IMG/VR virus record: IMGVR_UViG_3300020477_000990 | Coordinates: 248,001-312,000 of that record | Origin: a virus | Reading direction: 5' to 3' (one strand) | DNA length: 64,000 bases | Shown: positions 44,807-54,225 of the stretch, piece after piece | Position numbering within the stretch: position 1 is the stretch's first letter | Layout of the letters: the number at the start of each line of letters is the position of its first letter | The notes under the pieces: model-generated | What the model was told of the DNA's origin: nothing | Databases searched by the model: none | What the model saw: only the letters and a program-made list of their open reading frames with translations | Position numbers and translations under genes: made by a program

Positions 44807-45888
44807 TGGTTAATAATTACAATAAATTTTTTAGTGATACGTCTCTAGTAAAGTGCTATTCAGAATTTCAACGATTAGAAGAAGTAATTGTTGGTAGTGC
44901 ATATAAACCAGATTGCTTTGATAGTAGTGAGCAATTTAGCCAAGAAGCCAAAGACTTATTAAAAAGAGTGTTTACAGAAACAGCAGAAGATTTAGAAGTA
45001 CTTGTTAGTATATTAAAAGCTGAAGGCATAATAGTACAACGTCCTAAAGTAATGCAAGATCCACTTGCAAAATATAATATGGGAGAATTTGATATTGAAT
45101 ATGCAAACCAACCTTTGCAACCAAGAGATATATTAGGATTTTATGGTAATAAAATTATTGAAGCATACACAAAAGACAGAACAAGATATTTTGAAAATTG
45201 GTGTTCAAGAGATATATTAAAGCAATATTATTTGCGTGGTGCAGAGTGGATAGCAATGCCACCACCACAATTAAATAAAAAAACATACCAAGATTATTAT
45301 CAAAATAGTGAAGTACTTTTTCATAATGCTAACTTAATTAAATGTGGTAAAGATATATTCCATTCACAATCACATCAAAAAGATCCTGTAAAAGGTAAAG
45401 GTACAGAACAAGGTTTAGAATGGTATAAAAAGCAATTGCCAGAATTTACATTTAATGAAATACCTGTTGGAGGTCATGCTGATGGTAAAATTGCATTAAT
45501 TAAACCAGGTTTATTAGTAACTTGGAAAAAAGAATGGATACCAGAAAAGTTAAAATCATGGGATTGTATTATAACAGAATCAGGAACAAAGTTTCCAGAA
45601 GATTTTAAAAAAACACGTAAAGAACATTTTTATAAAGATTATATTGAAAAATGGTTATCGCATTGGATTGGTTATGTTGATGAAACAGTATTTGATGTTA
45701 ATATGTTGAGTATATCAGAAGATAAAGTTATTTGTACAGGAACAGATAAAGAAGTATTTGCAAAATTAGAACAACACGGAGTAACACCTATATATTGGAA
45801 ATTTAGACATCAATATTTTTGGGATGGCGGAGTACATTGTTTAACAGCAGATGTAAGACGTAAAGGAGAACAGGAAAATTATTTCTAA
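44806..45888 (+). CDS. Amidinotransferase (glycine/inosamine amidinotransferase-like)
   Basis: A 360-residue protein of the pentein (arginine deiminase/GATM) superfamily. VGGHADGKIALIKPGLLV carries the catalytic His (about H224), and WDGGVHCLTADVRRKG the nucleophilic Cys (about C345). These enzymes move an amidino group from arginine to an amine, or hydrolyse guanidines. In the LFHNANLIKCGKDIF segment the acidic residues I expect from human GATM appear as His and Asn, so activity may differ. Stops and starts overlap with both neighbours. Confidence 0.8.
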   Translation: MVNNYNKFFSDTSLVKCYSEFQRLEEVIVGSAYKPDCFDSSEQFSQEAKDLLKRVFTETAEDLEVLVSILKAEGIIVQRPKVMQDPLAKYNMGEFDIEYANQPLQPRDILGFYGNKIIEAYTKDRTRYFENWCSRDILKQYYLRGAEWIAMPPPQLNKKTYQDYYQNSEVLFHNANLIKCGKDIFHSQSHQKDPVKGKGTEQGLEWYKKQLPEFTFNEIPVGGHADGKIALIKPGLLVTWKKEWIPEKLKSWDCIITESGTKFPEDFKKTRKEHFYKDYIEKWLSHWIGYVDETVFDVNMLSISEDKVICTGTDKEVFAKLEQHGVTPIYWKFRHQYFWDGGVHCLTADVRRKGEQENYF

Positions 45889-47171
45889 TGGACAATCAAG
45901 CATGGAAGAAACGTGATTGGGATTGGCACAAAACAATCACTAAAAAATGTGTAGCACCTTGGCATAGTTTAACTATCGAATGGGATGGTGAAGTATATGC
46001 TGATGCTGTGGCGTTTAAACCATATGGAAGTATATATGAAAATACTTTAACTGAATTATGGAATTCTCCAAAAGCAGTTAATCTTCGTAAATCATGGAGC
46101 AAAGGATTGCCAGATAATATAATATGTGCTAGTTGTATAAAGAAAGAAGAAACAGTAGGTAGTTCTAGACGACAATACTTTTATAGAAATTTGCCATCTG
46201 AATTATTAAAAACAGCAACATATGATCCAGAGCAAAAACCTAATATATGGTATTTAGAAATTAACTCATCAAATAAATGTAATTTAAAATGTAGAATGTG
46301 TAATGGGCAAGTTTCAAGTACTTGGATTAAAGAAGAAACACAATTAGCAAAAATATCTCCTAGTTGGATGCCAAAAAGAAAAAATGGAAAATACTCTAGA
46401 GTTGATTTTGATGTTATTAAAAATGTTTTAGAAAAAAGAGAATATTTTAAAGATTTGCAATTTTTAAAGTTAACAGGCGGTGAGCCATTAATGGAAGAAC
46501 AAAATTATCAATTAATGGAACAATTTATTGAATGGGATATTGCAAAAAATGTTATGCTTGATATTAACACTAACGGAACATTTATGAATGAAAGATTAAT
46601 AAACATTGCTAAACATTTTAAATTAGTTAAGTTACATATAAGTTTAGAAGGAACAGGAGAGTTATATCAATATATACGTGGTGGAGAAAACTTTACTTTA
46701 GATCAATTAGAAACAAATATAATTGAATTCAACAAGTTACCAAATACAGTAATAATTTATACTGTTACAGTACAAATATATAATATTTTTAATTTATCAG
46801 ATATATGGAATTGGTATTTAAAAATAAGAAAACCAACTAATGAAATTTATTTTAAAAATGTTGTAGTTAATCCTCCACATTTAAATTTTCAAATATTACC
46901 TAATAGTTTAAAGTTAGAAGCATATGAAATAATGAAACAAGCAGATTTACCACAAGGTGAGTATTGGGAATTAGATGATTTTAGTCAAGGTGATATAGGA
47001 TTTAGCAATATTATGAAGAATTTACAGAATCTAAATACATATAACGAGCAACGTTTAAAAGAGTTTGTCCAGTTTACACGTGATATTGATACTATAAGAA
47101 AAACGGATATTAAAAAAATTGTCCCGCAATTAGCAGGATTATTTGAGGAAGTATATGAAGCAAGAGCCTAA
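45888..47171 (+). CDS. N-terminal-twitch radical SAM protein B
   Basis: A 427-residue protein. The radical SAM core is intact: SNKCNLKCRMC (about residues 129-139), LTGGEPLM. The N-terminal domain keeps a KCVAPWHSL Cys and an IICASC pair, but where A and C have an adjacent Cys-Cys it reads VYADAVAF, so the auxiliary cluster probably has different ligands or is lost. The first base is shared with the amidinotransferase stop and it overlaps copy C by 17 bases. Confidence 0.83.
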   Translation: MDNQAWKKRDWDWHKTITKKCVAPWHSLTIEWDGEVYADAVAFKPYGSIYENTLTELWNSPKAVNLRKSWSKGLPDNIICASCIKKEETVGSSRRQYFYRNLPSELLKTATYDPEQKPNIWYLEINSSNKCNLKCRMCNGQVSSTWIKEETQLAKISPSWMPKRKNGKYSRVDFDVIKNVLEKREYFKDLQFLKLTGGEPLMEEQNYQLMEQFIEWDIAKNVMLDINTNGTFMNERLINIAKHFKLVKLHISLEGTGELYQYIRGGENFTLDQLETNIIEFNKLPNTVIIYTVTVQIYNIFNLSDIWNWYLKIRKPTNEIYFKNVVVNPPHLNFQILPNSLKLEAYEIMKQADLPQGEYWELDDFSQGDIGFSNIMKNLQNLNTYNEQRLKEFVQFTRDIDTIRKTDIKKIVPQLAGLFEEVYEARA

Positions 47172-48372
47172 AACATTTTGTATTTTGCCATGGATGCATT
47201 TAGCAACAAATTCTAGTGGAAATTATAGAGTATGTTGTAATTCAACTCCAGGTAAAAATTTTATTTTAGATAAAAATGGTGAGCCTTATAAAATTTATAA
47301 AGCTGATATTAAAGAAATGTGGAACTCTGAAACATATAGAAATTTACGTTTGCAACTACTTAAAGAAGAATATCCAGATATGTGTCAACGTTGCTGGAGA
47401 GAAGAAGCAAGTGATATTAAATCTGCTCGTCAAAGTTTTAACGAAGCATATTCACATTTTATTGATGGAGCATTATCAAATACAGATATAGAAGGTAAAG
47501 CACCATTAAAAGTAGGGTATGTTGATTTACGTTTAGGAAACTTATGTAATTTAAAATGTCGTATGTGTAATCCATGGGCAAGTAACCAATGGACTAAAGA
47601 ATGGAATAAAACAACATCATATGATGGTAAAGATATACCAGAAGATGAACGTACGAGATTAGAGCATATGGATTGGCCCACAAATGAAAAAACGTGGGAA
47701 AACTTAATGCCAATTATAGATTCAGTAGAAGAAATTTACTTAACAGGTGGAGAACCTACATTAGCATTAGAACAATATAAGTTATTTGATAAATGTATTG
47801 AATTAGACAAAGCAAAAGATATTGTATTAAAGTATAATACTAATTTAACTAATATACCACCTAAAATGATTGAGTATTGGAAAAACTTTAAAAAGATTAA
47901 GATTAATGCTTCAATAGATGGGTTTGATGAGCTTAATAGATATATTAGGTATCCAACAAATTGGAAGTCAGTTGATAAAAATCTTAAAATATTTCATGAA
48001 ATAGAAAAAGAAGGTAAAATGAGAGTGCAGATTCATACTACTGTACAATTATATAATATACTTGATATAACAGATTTATTTGAATATGTTGATCAGTTTG
48101 GTTATTTTCCGTATTTAAATATATTAGATCATCCAGATTACTTAAATGTAAGAGTGTTGCCATTGCACCTTAAAGAATGTGTAGCAGAAGAATTACAAAA
48201 GTATATTGATAAGCCAAAAGTAAAAGGGTTAATAACTTATATGATGGACGAAGATTGGTCACAGCATACAGATAAATTTATTGAATATACTAATTGGCTA
48301 GATAAATCACGTAAGCAAAATGTTCTTGATATTGTTCCTGGATTAGAAGACATAATAAATTTAAAAAAATAA
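47155..48372 (+). CDS. N-terminal-twitch radical SAM protein C
   Basis: A 405-residue protein. I start at ATG 47155, 4 bases after GAGGAA. The N-terminal domain is complete (FCILPWMHL, RVCCNS, CQRCWREE), and the core has GNLCNLKCRMCNPW (about residues 123-136) and LTGGEPTL. The C-terminal region resembles copy A. Last gene of the operon; a new sigma-70 promoter follows at once. Confidence 0.84.
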   Translation: MKQEPKTFCILPWMHLATNSSGNYRVCCNSTPGKNFILDKNGEPYKIYKADIKEMWNSETYRNLRLQLLKEEYPDMCQRCWREEASDIKSARQSFNEAYSHFIDGALSNTDIEGKAPLKVGYVDLRLGNLCNLKCRMCNPWASNQWTKEWNKTTSYDGKDIPEDERTRLEHMDWPTNEKTWENLMPIIDSVEEIYLTGGEPTLALEQYKLFDKCIELDKAKDIVLKYNTNLTNIPPKMIEYWKNFKKIKINASIDGFDELNRYIRYPTNWKSVDKNLKIFHEIEKEGKMRVQIHTTVQLYNILDITDLFEYVDQFGYFPYLNILDHPDYLNVRVLPLHLKECVAEELQKYIDKPKVKGLITYMMDEDWSQHTDKFIEYTNWLDKSRKQNVLDIVPGLEDIINLKK

Positions 48373-48373
48373 C

Positions 48374-48401
48374 TTGACAATATATAGTATCATGCTATTA
48401 T
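48374..48401 (+). promoter_or_regulatory. Sigma-70 promoter
   Basis: TTGACA (48374-48379), 16-base spacer, TATTAT (48396-48401); leader with an AGAGAGG site before ATG 48436. Confidence 0.7.
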
Positions 48402-48435
48402 AAAAACACATTAACAATTTAACAAGAGAGGTTAT

Positions 48436-48657
48436 ATGTTCAAATACTTTGTAAAACATTTTAGCCAAGCATTATTGTTTTTATTAGCAATAGTTGGCTT
48501 TGCATGGCTTGGAGTTGAAATTGGCAAATTTGTAGGTGGCCAATTACAAAACGAATCATATACACATATTGTTTCTATTGGATTTATATTTTTAGTAGGA
48601 ATAGTATATTATGCATATGGTCAAGCAAAGATTGATATAAAATATCAATCCAAATAA
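48436..48657 (+). CDS. Small two-helix membrane protein
   Basis: A 73-residue protein with two hydrophobic helices (about residues 10-32 and 44-62), a Gly-rich turn and a basic tail. Own promoter and ribosome binding site. A holin-like or superinfection-exclusion role would fit the size, but nothing in the sequence decides. Confidence 0.55.
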   Translation: MFKYFVKHFSQALLFLLAIVGFAWLGVEIGKFVGGQLQNESYTHIVSIGFIFLVGIVYYAYGQAKIDIKYQSK

Positions 48658-48663
48658 GGCTTT

Positions 48664-48738
48664 GACCCCTTCGTCTATCGGTTAGGACATCAGGTTTTCA
48701 TCCTGAAAAGAGGAGTTCGATTCTCCTAGGGGTCGCCA
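48664..48738 (+). tRNA. tRNA-Glu (UUC)
   Basis: Acceptor GACCCCT/AGGGGTC, anticodon loop TTTTCAT (TTC), standard arms and encoded CCA. Confidence 0.95.
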
Positions 48739-48746
48739 GATAAATA
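48739..48746 (+). promoter_or_regulatory. Possible late promoter (GATAAATA)
   Basis: One mismatch, directly after the tRNA CCA; an AAAGGA site then precedes ATG 48763. Confidence 0.45.
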
Positions 48747-48762
48747 AAATAAAAGGAAAAAA

Positions 48763-51357
48763 ATGTTTGATTATTTAATTGAAAAAATTAATAATAGTAA
48801 GAAATCTAAAGAACTAGATAGTGTAGTTGACGCATTTACATTTGATAATTTTTTTACAAATCAACATTATAGTAAGTTATCAAAAGATGCTGATAGTTTT
48901 AAAGAATTTGTTCAGGAAGATTCTCCTATTGAAGGTAAAGACCCATCAGTAATATCACTAAATGATTTAACTAACTTAAACAAAGATGATACTTGGTTTT
49001 ACGATCAATTAATTAAAACAGTTAAAAGTCAAAGTTTTAAACGTGCAATTTTAACAAAAGCTGGATTTGATAATAGTGAAGCTGTAAAGTTATCACAATT
49101 AATTGAGTCTACAGCAACTTTTCATACTGATTATACACACCAATCTGATAATAGGCATACTGATCAAAAAAATAATTTTATTAGTATAACATTACAAATA
49201 TATTTGCCAGATAATAATAGTAATAAAAATTATGGAACAGAATTTTATAATAGAAATAATGAAAAAATTTATCAGACTGACTTTTCCCCAAATACTGGAT
49301 ATCTTTTGGTATCAAATAATAATTCGTGGCATAAATCAATAAATGGAGTTTATAGGAAATCAATATTATTTAGATACTATGTTCCTTTTGATTTATATTT
49401 TTCTAGAGAGCATAGTTATCTAGAAAATGAAATGCCGTTGCCAGCTATTTTTAATAGAAATAAACAAAACAATACTTGTTGTATAGTTTGGAATAAAGAT
49501 ATGGGAGTGCCTACTAAAATTACTGATTGGTTTGCAAATATGACGTTTCGTAATTGTATAGATCTTAGGCTTCAAAATTTAATAGTATTAAATAATCCGT
49601 TTAAATATGATATAGAGGCGTTGTCTATATTAAAAGAAATACATAATTTTAAGAAAGCATTTATATTTTTTGGTGGCTTTGTATGGAAAAATAAAGACAT
49701 ATATGAATATGCTGTAAATTTAGATATGAAAGATAATGTTATAGCAGGATTATTAGATGAAGATCAATTTTTGAGGCAATGTGTTATTATTAATTTAGAT
49801 AAGTTAGATGAAATAAATGAAGATGATGCACATGGTGATGGTGGATTTTTTGAAAGGTTTATTGGAAAGCATATTAGTTTAGAAGATATGTGGTTGCCGA
49901 GAACATACTATCACCCAGAAGTTGAAGAAAATCAGATAGTTATAAAATGCTTGTATAATTCAAATGAAATTTCTAATTTTCCTAAATTAGAATATATTAA
50001 AAAATATCAAACTAAAACAACAATACAAGAATATAAAAATGCATTGCAAAAGATAAGTTATGAGGGATACCCCGACGATTTTTCTTATATTGATAATCAA
50101 ATAGATAATGCTAAACCAATAAATGAGTTACAAGGAACAACTAAAGCATTCACATTAGATAATTTTTTTAATGATATTGATTATAAGAAAATATCACAAG
50201 ATGTTATTGATTATATACATTATACTAAAGAAGATGCTCCTATTGAAGGTGAAGAACCGTCAATTATTACTTTTGACAGGTTAGAAAAACAAGATTCATT
50301 TTATAAAAATCTTTGGGCATATTTTAATACACGAAAAATGAAAAGAAAAATTTTAGAAAAATTTGGTTATGGATCTGATATAGAAGAGCTTTTACAATGT
50401 ATGCACCATTCAATATGTTTTCATACAGAATATCCACATCAAATTGATAATGTGCATTCTGATCAGAAATTTACATTATCAACTTTTACATTACAAGTAT
50501 ATTTGCCACAAGATGATAGTATTAAAGAATATGGAACACAATTTGTAAACAATAATGATGATATTATTTTTCATAAACAATTTGTGCCAAATCAAGGGTA
50601 CATGATGGAGTCGAATAATAATTCTTGGCATAAACCAAAAATGGGGGCTGAACGAAAGTCTTTAATAGTTAGGTATCTTATTGAAATTGATTATGAAAAG
50701 GTAAAAAGAGTCTTTAATTATAATAAAGATAATGATACTTGTTATATTATATGGAATAAATCATATAATAAAGTTCATACTAAAATTACTGATTGGTTTA
50801 CAATAGCATCATTGCAGAATGCACAAGAACAAAATATTGAAAATATAGTAGCTACATCAAACATTACTAACACATTGAAGTATTTGCAAAAGCAAGGGTA
50901 TAAAAATGTTGTAGTATGTTATGGTGGGCATATTTTTAGTGATAATAAGATACAACAATATGCTATTTCAATAGAAAATGTTATTGTACAAGATTTAGGA
51001 AAAATTATTGGTAGTAACGTAAGTTATTATGAACCAAAAGCAAGTGCTTCTGCAGAATTGCTTGGGTATATACAACGTAATAAAAGTGTAGAGTATGTGC
51101 AGAGTGAATACCCTGAATTAGCTAAACAGCTACAATACATTAAATCTTATAGAAATAATTACAGTTCTTTTAACAAAATATCAAAATCTATTATTCCTAA
51201 AACTTTTCTTTATTGCAATGATTGTCAAAAACAAACAATTCATCTTGATACATATCCTAGTGGATTTTATTGTAATAGTTGTAAATGTTATAAACAAGAA
51301 GATCCAGGGGCATATCTTAGTCCAACTGATTATGTAGAGTCTGATTTTAAAGATTAA
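48763..51357 (+). CDS. Tandem-duplicated oxygenase-like protein with C-terminal zinc ribbon
   Basis: An 864-residue protein made of two related halves of about 400 residues. Each half starts with AFTFDNFF/AFTLDNFF and has FHT(D/E)Y.HQ.DN, then HTDQK/HSDQK, a LQIYLP/LQVYLP strand and NNSWHK...RKS, the H-x-D...H...R pattern of iron/2-oxoglutarate oxygenases. A second domain follows, with IVWNKDMGVPTKITDWF and IIWNKSYNKVHTKITDWF. A short C-terminal zinc ribbon (CNDC and CNSC) ends it. Substrate unknown; a protein or glycan hydroxylase is possible. Confidence 0.6.
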   Translation: MFDYLIEKINNSKKSKELDSVVDAFTFDNFFTNQHYSKLSKDADSFKEFVQEDSPIEGKDPSVISLNDLTNLNKDDTWFYDQLIKTVKSQSFKRAILTKAGFDNSEAVKLSQLIESTATFHTDYTHQSDNRHTDQKNNFISITLQIYLPDNNSNKNYGTEFYNRNNEKIYQTDFSPNTGYLLVSNNNSWHKSINGVYRKSILFRYYVPFDLYFSREHSYLENEMPLPAIFNRNKQNNTCCIVWNKDMGVPTKITDWFANMTFRNCIDLRLQNLIVLNNPFKYDIEALSILKEIHNFKKAFIFFGGFVWKNKDIYEYAVNLDMKDNVIAGLLDEDQFLRQCVIINLDKLDEINEDDAHGDGGFFERFIGKHISLEDMWLPRTYYHPEVEENQIVIKCLYNSNEISNFPKLEYIKKYQTKTTIQEYKNALQKISYEGYPDDFSYIDNQIDNAKPINELQGTTKAFTLDNFFNDIDYKKISQDVIDYIHYTKEDAPIEGEEPSIITFDRLEKQDSFYKNLWAYFNTRKMKRKILEKFGYGSDIEELLQCMHHSICFHTEYPHQIDNVHSDQKFTLSTFTLQVYLPQDDSIKEYGTQFVNNNDDIIFHKQFVPNQGYMMESNNNSWHKPKMGAERKSLIVRYLIEIDYEKVKRVFNYNKDNDTCYIIWNKSYNKVHTKITDWFTIASLQNAQEQNIENIVATSNITNTLKYLQKQGYKNVVVCYGGHIFSDNKIQQYAISIENVIVQDLGKIIGSNVSYYEPKASASAELLGYIQRNKSVEYVQSEYPELAKQLQYIKSYRNNYSSFNKISKSIIPKTFLYCNDCQKQTIHLDTYPSGFYCNSCKCYKQEDPGAYLSPTDYVESDFKD

Positions 51358-51358
51358 T

Positions 51359-51441
51359 CTAGTTTTACTACTATAAAATACATACTTAATTTTTTACAAA
51401 AAAATTGTAAATAATAGTAGCAGAGAATAAGGTAGAACTAG
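51359..51441 (+). repeat. Nested inverted repeats in the leader of the secreted-protein genes
   Basis: Three concentric perfect stems: CTAGTT/AACTAG (51359-51364 with 51436-51441), CTACTAT/ATAGTAG (51368-51374 with 51414-51420) and TTTACAA/TTGTAAA (51393-51399 with 51405-51411). The structure spans the whole gap between two genes and ends 3 bases before ATG 51445, so it may control termination and translation. Confidence 0.55.
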
Positions 51442-51444
51442 TTC

Positions 51445-52395
51445 ATGAAATTTCTAAAAATTATTATATTAATGGTACTCTTAGGTGTGGCTCCAATAGC
51501 ACTTGCAGACACAACTAATTCAGGTTCTACTACAAACTCTCAAACAAATGCATCAGGGTCCAACACTACAATTTCAGGCGGATATTCTGCTGAAACTACC
51601 AATACATATCAGTCTGGATCGTCAAATAACACTACTACCAACAATGATACCACTAATACAACTAATAATAAAAATACAATTCCGGTTCCATCAGCTGGTG
51701 CACCGTCAATGAGTGCATATTCACAAGATGTTTGTGCTGTTGGAAAATCAGGTGGTATCCAACTACCGGGTGTTGGAGTCTCTGGTGGTGCTACATCACG
51801 TGATATGAATTGTGAACGTATGAAACTTTCTAAATTATTAAATGATTATGGTATGAAGGTTGCCGCGGTAGCAATACTATGTCAAGATCCAAGAGTATTT
51901 GAAGCAATGGAACAAGCTGGTACTCCATGTCCATTTGAAGGTAAAATTGGTAAAGAAGCAATGGATCAATGGAACAAATATGATATTGAAAGACCAGATT
52001 ATAAAAAATATGTAGATAAAATGGATGATCGTTTAGAAATTGATGAACGTATTATGAAAGAAGAAGGTATTTTAGAAGAAAACGAATCATTAAAAACTGA
52101 TATCAAACAAATTGCAAAAGATAATAAGAAGTTGCAAAAAGAAATTTTAAAGTTACAAAAAATGCAGGTTGAGTTACTTAAAGCGGCAGAAGAAGAAGCT
52201 AAAGCGGCAGAAGAAGCTCTAAAAGAACAAATGGTTAAAGAAAGAGATCCAGTAGAAGTACATACTGGTGATAATGTAACTGACCCAGCAGAACTTCCTA
52301 ATATAGAAGTAGTAGATGAAGAAGAAATAATTATTATTCCTTTACCAAAACCAGAACAAACAAATAGCGAAGAATTTAACGCCGCTGGGAAATAA
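51445..52395 (+). CDS. Secreted Thr/Asn-rich phage protein
   Basis: A 316-residue protein with a clear Sec signal peptide (MKFLKIIILMVLLGVAPIALA, cut after about residue 21). A Thr/Ser/Asn-rich region (22-85) follows, then a Cys-containing domain (about 95-160, four Cys), a coiled coil (about 190-260) and an acidic tail. Exported phage proteins are uncommon; it may act in the periplasm or at the cell surface. Starts the secreted pair with 52399. Confidence 0.65.
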   Translation: MKFLKIIILMVLLGVAPIALADTTNSGSTTNSQTNASGSNTTISGGYSAETTNTYQSGSSNNTTTNNDTTNTTNNKNTIPVPSAGAPSMSAYSQDVCAVGKSGGIQLPGVGVSGGATSRDMNCERMKLSKLLNDYGMKVAAVAILCQDPRVFEAMEQAGTPCPFEGKIGKEAMDQWNKYDIERPDYKKYVDKMDDRLEIDERIMKEEGILEENESLKTDIKQIAKDNKKLQKEILKLQKMQVELLKAAEEEAKAAEEALKEQMVKERDPVEVHTGDNVTDPAELPNIEVVDEEEIIIIPLPKPEQTNSEEFNAAGK

Positions 52396-52398
52396 TAT

Positions 52399-54225
52399 AT
52401 GAGAGTGTTTATTTCAACACTCCTGCTAACATTGGCATTGGTGTTATTTTCTACAAACGTAGGTGGCGAAACTGCTACATCAGGAAACTTGCTACCAAAC
52501 AGCACAGGTTGTAATCAAGTTTATGATGATAATAGTGCAGGTGTGCCAGGAGTAGGTTGTTCAGGTACCGCCAATAGTGGTTTAGAATCAGGTGACACAA
52601 CCGGTCAAGGTTTTGATGTAAGATCAGGTACAGGTCATGATTGGGGTACAGCAGGAACTCAAGACATAGAAGCAGATGGTAATATCACAATAGGTGATTC
52701 AGGATCTCTAGAAAATATCACAGTAACAAAACAAAACGGTGGAACTACTACAACAGATACAGATATGCTAGATGGTGGTGTTACACTAAAGTCAACCACA
52801 GAAACGCAAAACTGTGAATGGACAGGATCAAGTTATCAATGTGGACAAGCACGTTCAGGCAGAGACACATTCACAGTCAGAGTACAGATCAAAGATGCTA
52901 GTGGTAACGTGTTGGCCACAGTAGAACAACAAAGGAACACAGATGCTGGTTATTATGGTAATACAGCCGTACACGAAGACACAGTAATTTATACAGGAGA
53001 AGGCTCAAGAAGTTTTGACTGGCAATGGACAGGTACAGACGGTAACAGTCCGAATGCTACTAGTAATCTTAGAGGACCAAACTTGATAGGTGCGGCATTA
53101 GAAATGACACTAGCAGATATAGATTATTCTCCACAACCACCCATATCAGAAGAAACACAAGAAGAAATTGAAGAAGCAGAAGAAACTGTAGAAGAAGTAG
53201 AGCAAATAATTGAAACGTTACCAATTGAGGAAGTAATAAATGAAGTAGAAGAAGTTAATGTGGAAGAACCAACAGTAGAAATTACAGAACCTACAATTGA
53301 AGAACCAACAGTAGAAATTACAGAAGAAGTATTTCAAGAATCGTTTGAAGAAAACTTTACGGCAGTACTTGAAGAAGAAGGTTTAACAGAAGAATTTGAA
53401 CAAGCATTAGAAGAAGAAGGTATTACTGAAGAACAGTTTTTTGAATCTGTAACAGAAATGATAACAGAAGAATTTGCAACACCTACAGAAGAAGAGCCAA
53501 CAGTAGAAGAGCCAACAGTAGAAGAAGAGCCAACAGTAGAAGAAGAAACAGTAAATACTACTGAAGAAACAGTAGAAACAGAAACTACTACAGAAACAGA
53601 AACTACTACAGAAACAGAAACTACTGAAAATGAAACTAATACTGAGACATCAACAGAATCAGAGCAAACTGAAACGGAAACAGAAAGCACAGAGAGTGAG
53701 ACCGAGTCTAGCGAAACTGAAGAAACTGAAAATACTGAACAAGAAGAGTCCACTAGTAATGAAGAAGAGTCGGTGGACGAAAGTAATGAAGAAGCATCCA
53801 CTGATGAACAAGATGGTGCAGATGCAAGTGTTGATGGAACTGACGTAGATTCTGGTGTTAGTGAATTAAGCAAAAAAGTTGCAAACATAATTAAAAAATT
53901 AGAATCAAAATTAAAAACTCTTGATCAAAAATTAAAAGTTATATCAATGGTAACAGCACAGGCAATGGTTGAAGATCAGCCAGATATGTCTGAGTATACT
54001 GAACAACAATTTTATGATACAAGAAAATTAGCTGATAATCCTGATTGGTATGCAGAAGATACAATTTTAGCGGCATATGGTAGATCAATATATCAAGATA
54101 AAACATTATCAGCTTATCAAATTAATGATCCGGTGTTTCAACACCAGGAAGAGGTAAATAGAGTAAATGAGAATATTAGTAGGCTGGAAGCCGAACTAGA
54201 GGTATTAAGAAATGAACGTAATTAA
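52399..54225 (+). CDS. Secreted protein with long Glu/Thr low-complexity region
   Basis: A 608-residue protein with a signal peptide (about residues 1-24), a beta-rich N-terminal domain (25-240) containing Cys pairs, a long acidic low-complexity stretch (about 250-480) of EEPTVE and TETE-type repeats, and a C-terminal coiled coil. Begins 3 bases after the previous stop. Probably a surface or periplasmic fibre-like protein. The repeat codons (gaa, aca, act) give strong local composition bias, so nearby reverse-strand ORFs are artefacts. Confidence 0.62.
   Translation: MRVFISTLLLTLALVLFSTNVGGETATSGNLLPNSTGCNQVYDDNSAGVPGVGCSGTANSGLESGDTTGQGFDVRSGTGHDWGTAGTQDIEADGNITIGDSGSLENITVTKQNGGTTTTDTDMLDGGVTLKSTTETQNCEWTGSSYQCGQARSGRDTFTVRVQIKDASGNVLATVEQQRNTDAGYYGNTAVHEDTVIYTGEGSRSFDWQWTGTDGNSPNATSNLRGPNLIGAALEMTLADIDYSPQPPISEETQEEIEEAEETVEEVEQIIETLPIEEVINEVEEVNVEEPTVEITEPTIEEPTVEITEEVFQESFEENFTAVLEEEGLTEEFEQALEEEGITEEQFFESVTEMITEEFATPTEEEPTVEEPTVEEEPTVEEETVNTTEETVETETTTETETTTETETTENETNTETSTESEQTETETESTESETESSETEETENTEQEESTSNEEESVDESNEEASTDEQDGADASVDGTDVDSGVSELSKKVANIIKKLESKLKTLDQKLKVISMVTAQAMVEDQPDMSEYTEQQFYDTRKLADNPDWYAEDTILAAYGRSIYQDKTLSAYQINDPVFQHQEEVNRVNENISRLEAELEVLRNERN

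Noticed and set aside
53334-53888. Long reverse-strand ORF of 184 codons
   Set aside because: It is the antisense of the Glu/Thr repeat region of the secreted protein; the Ser/Val-rich composition is a codon artefact.
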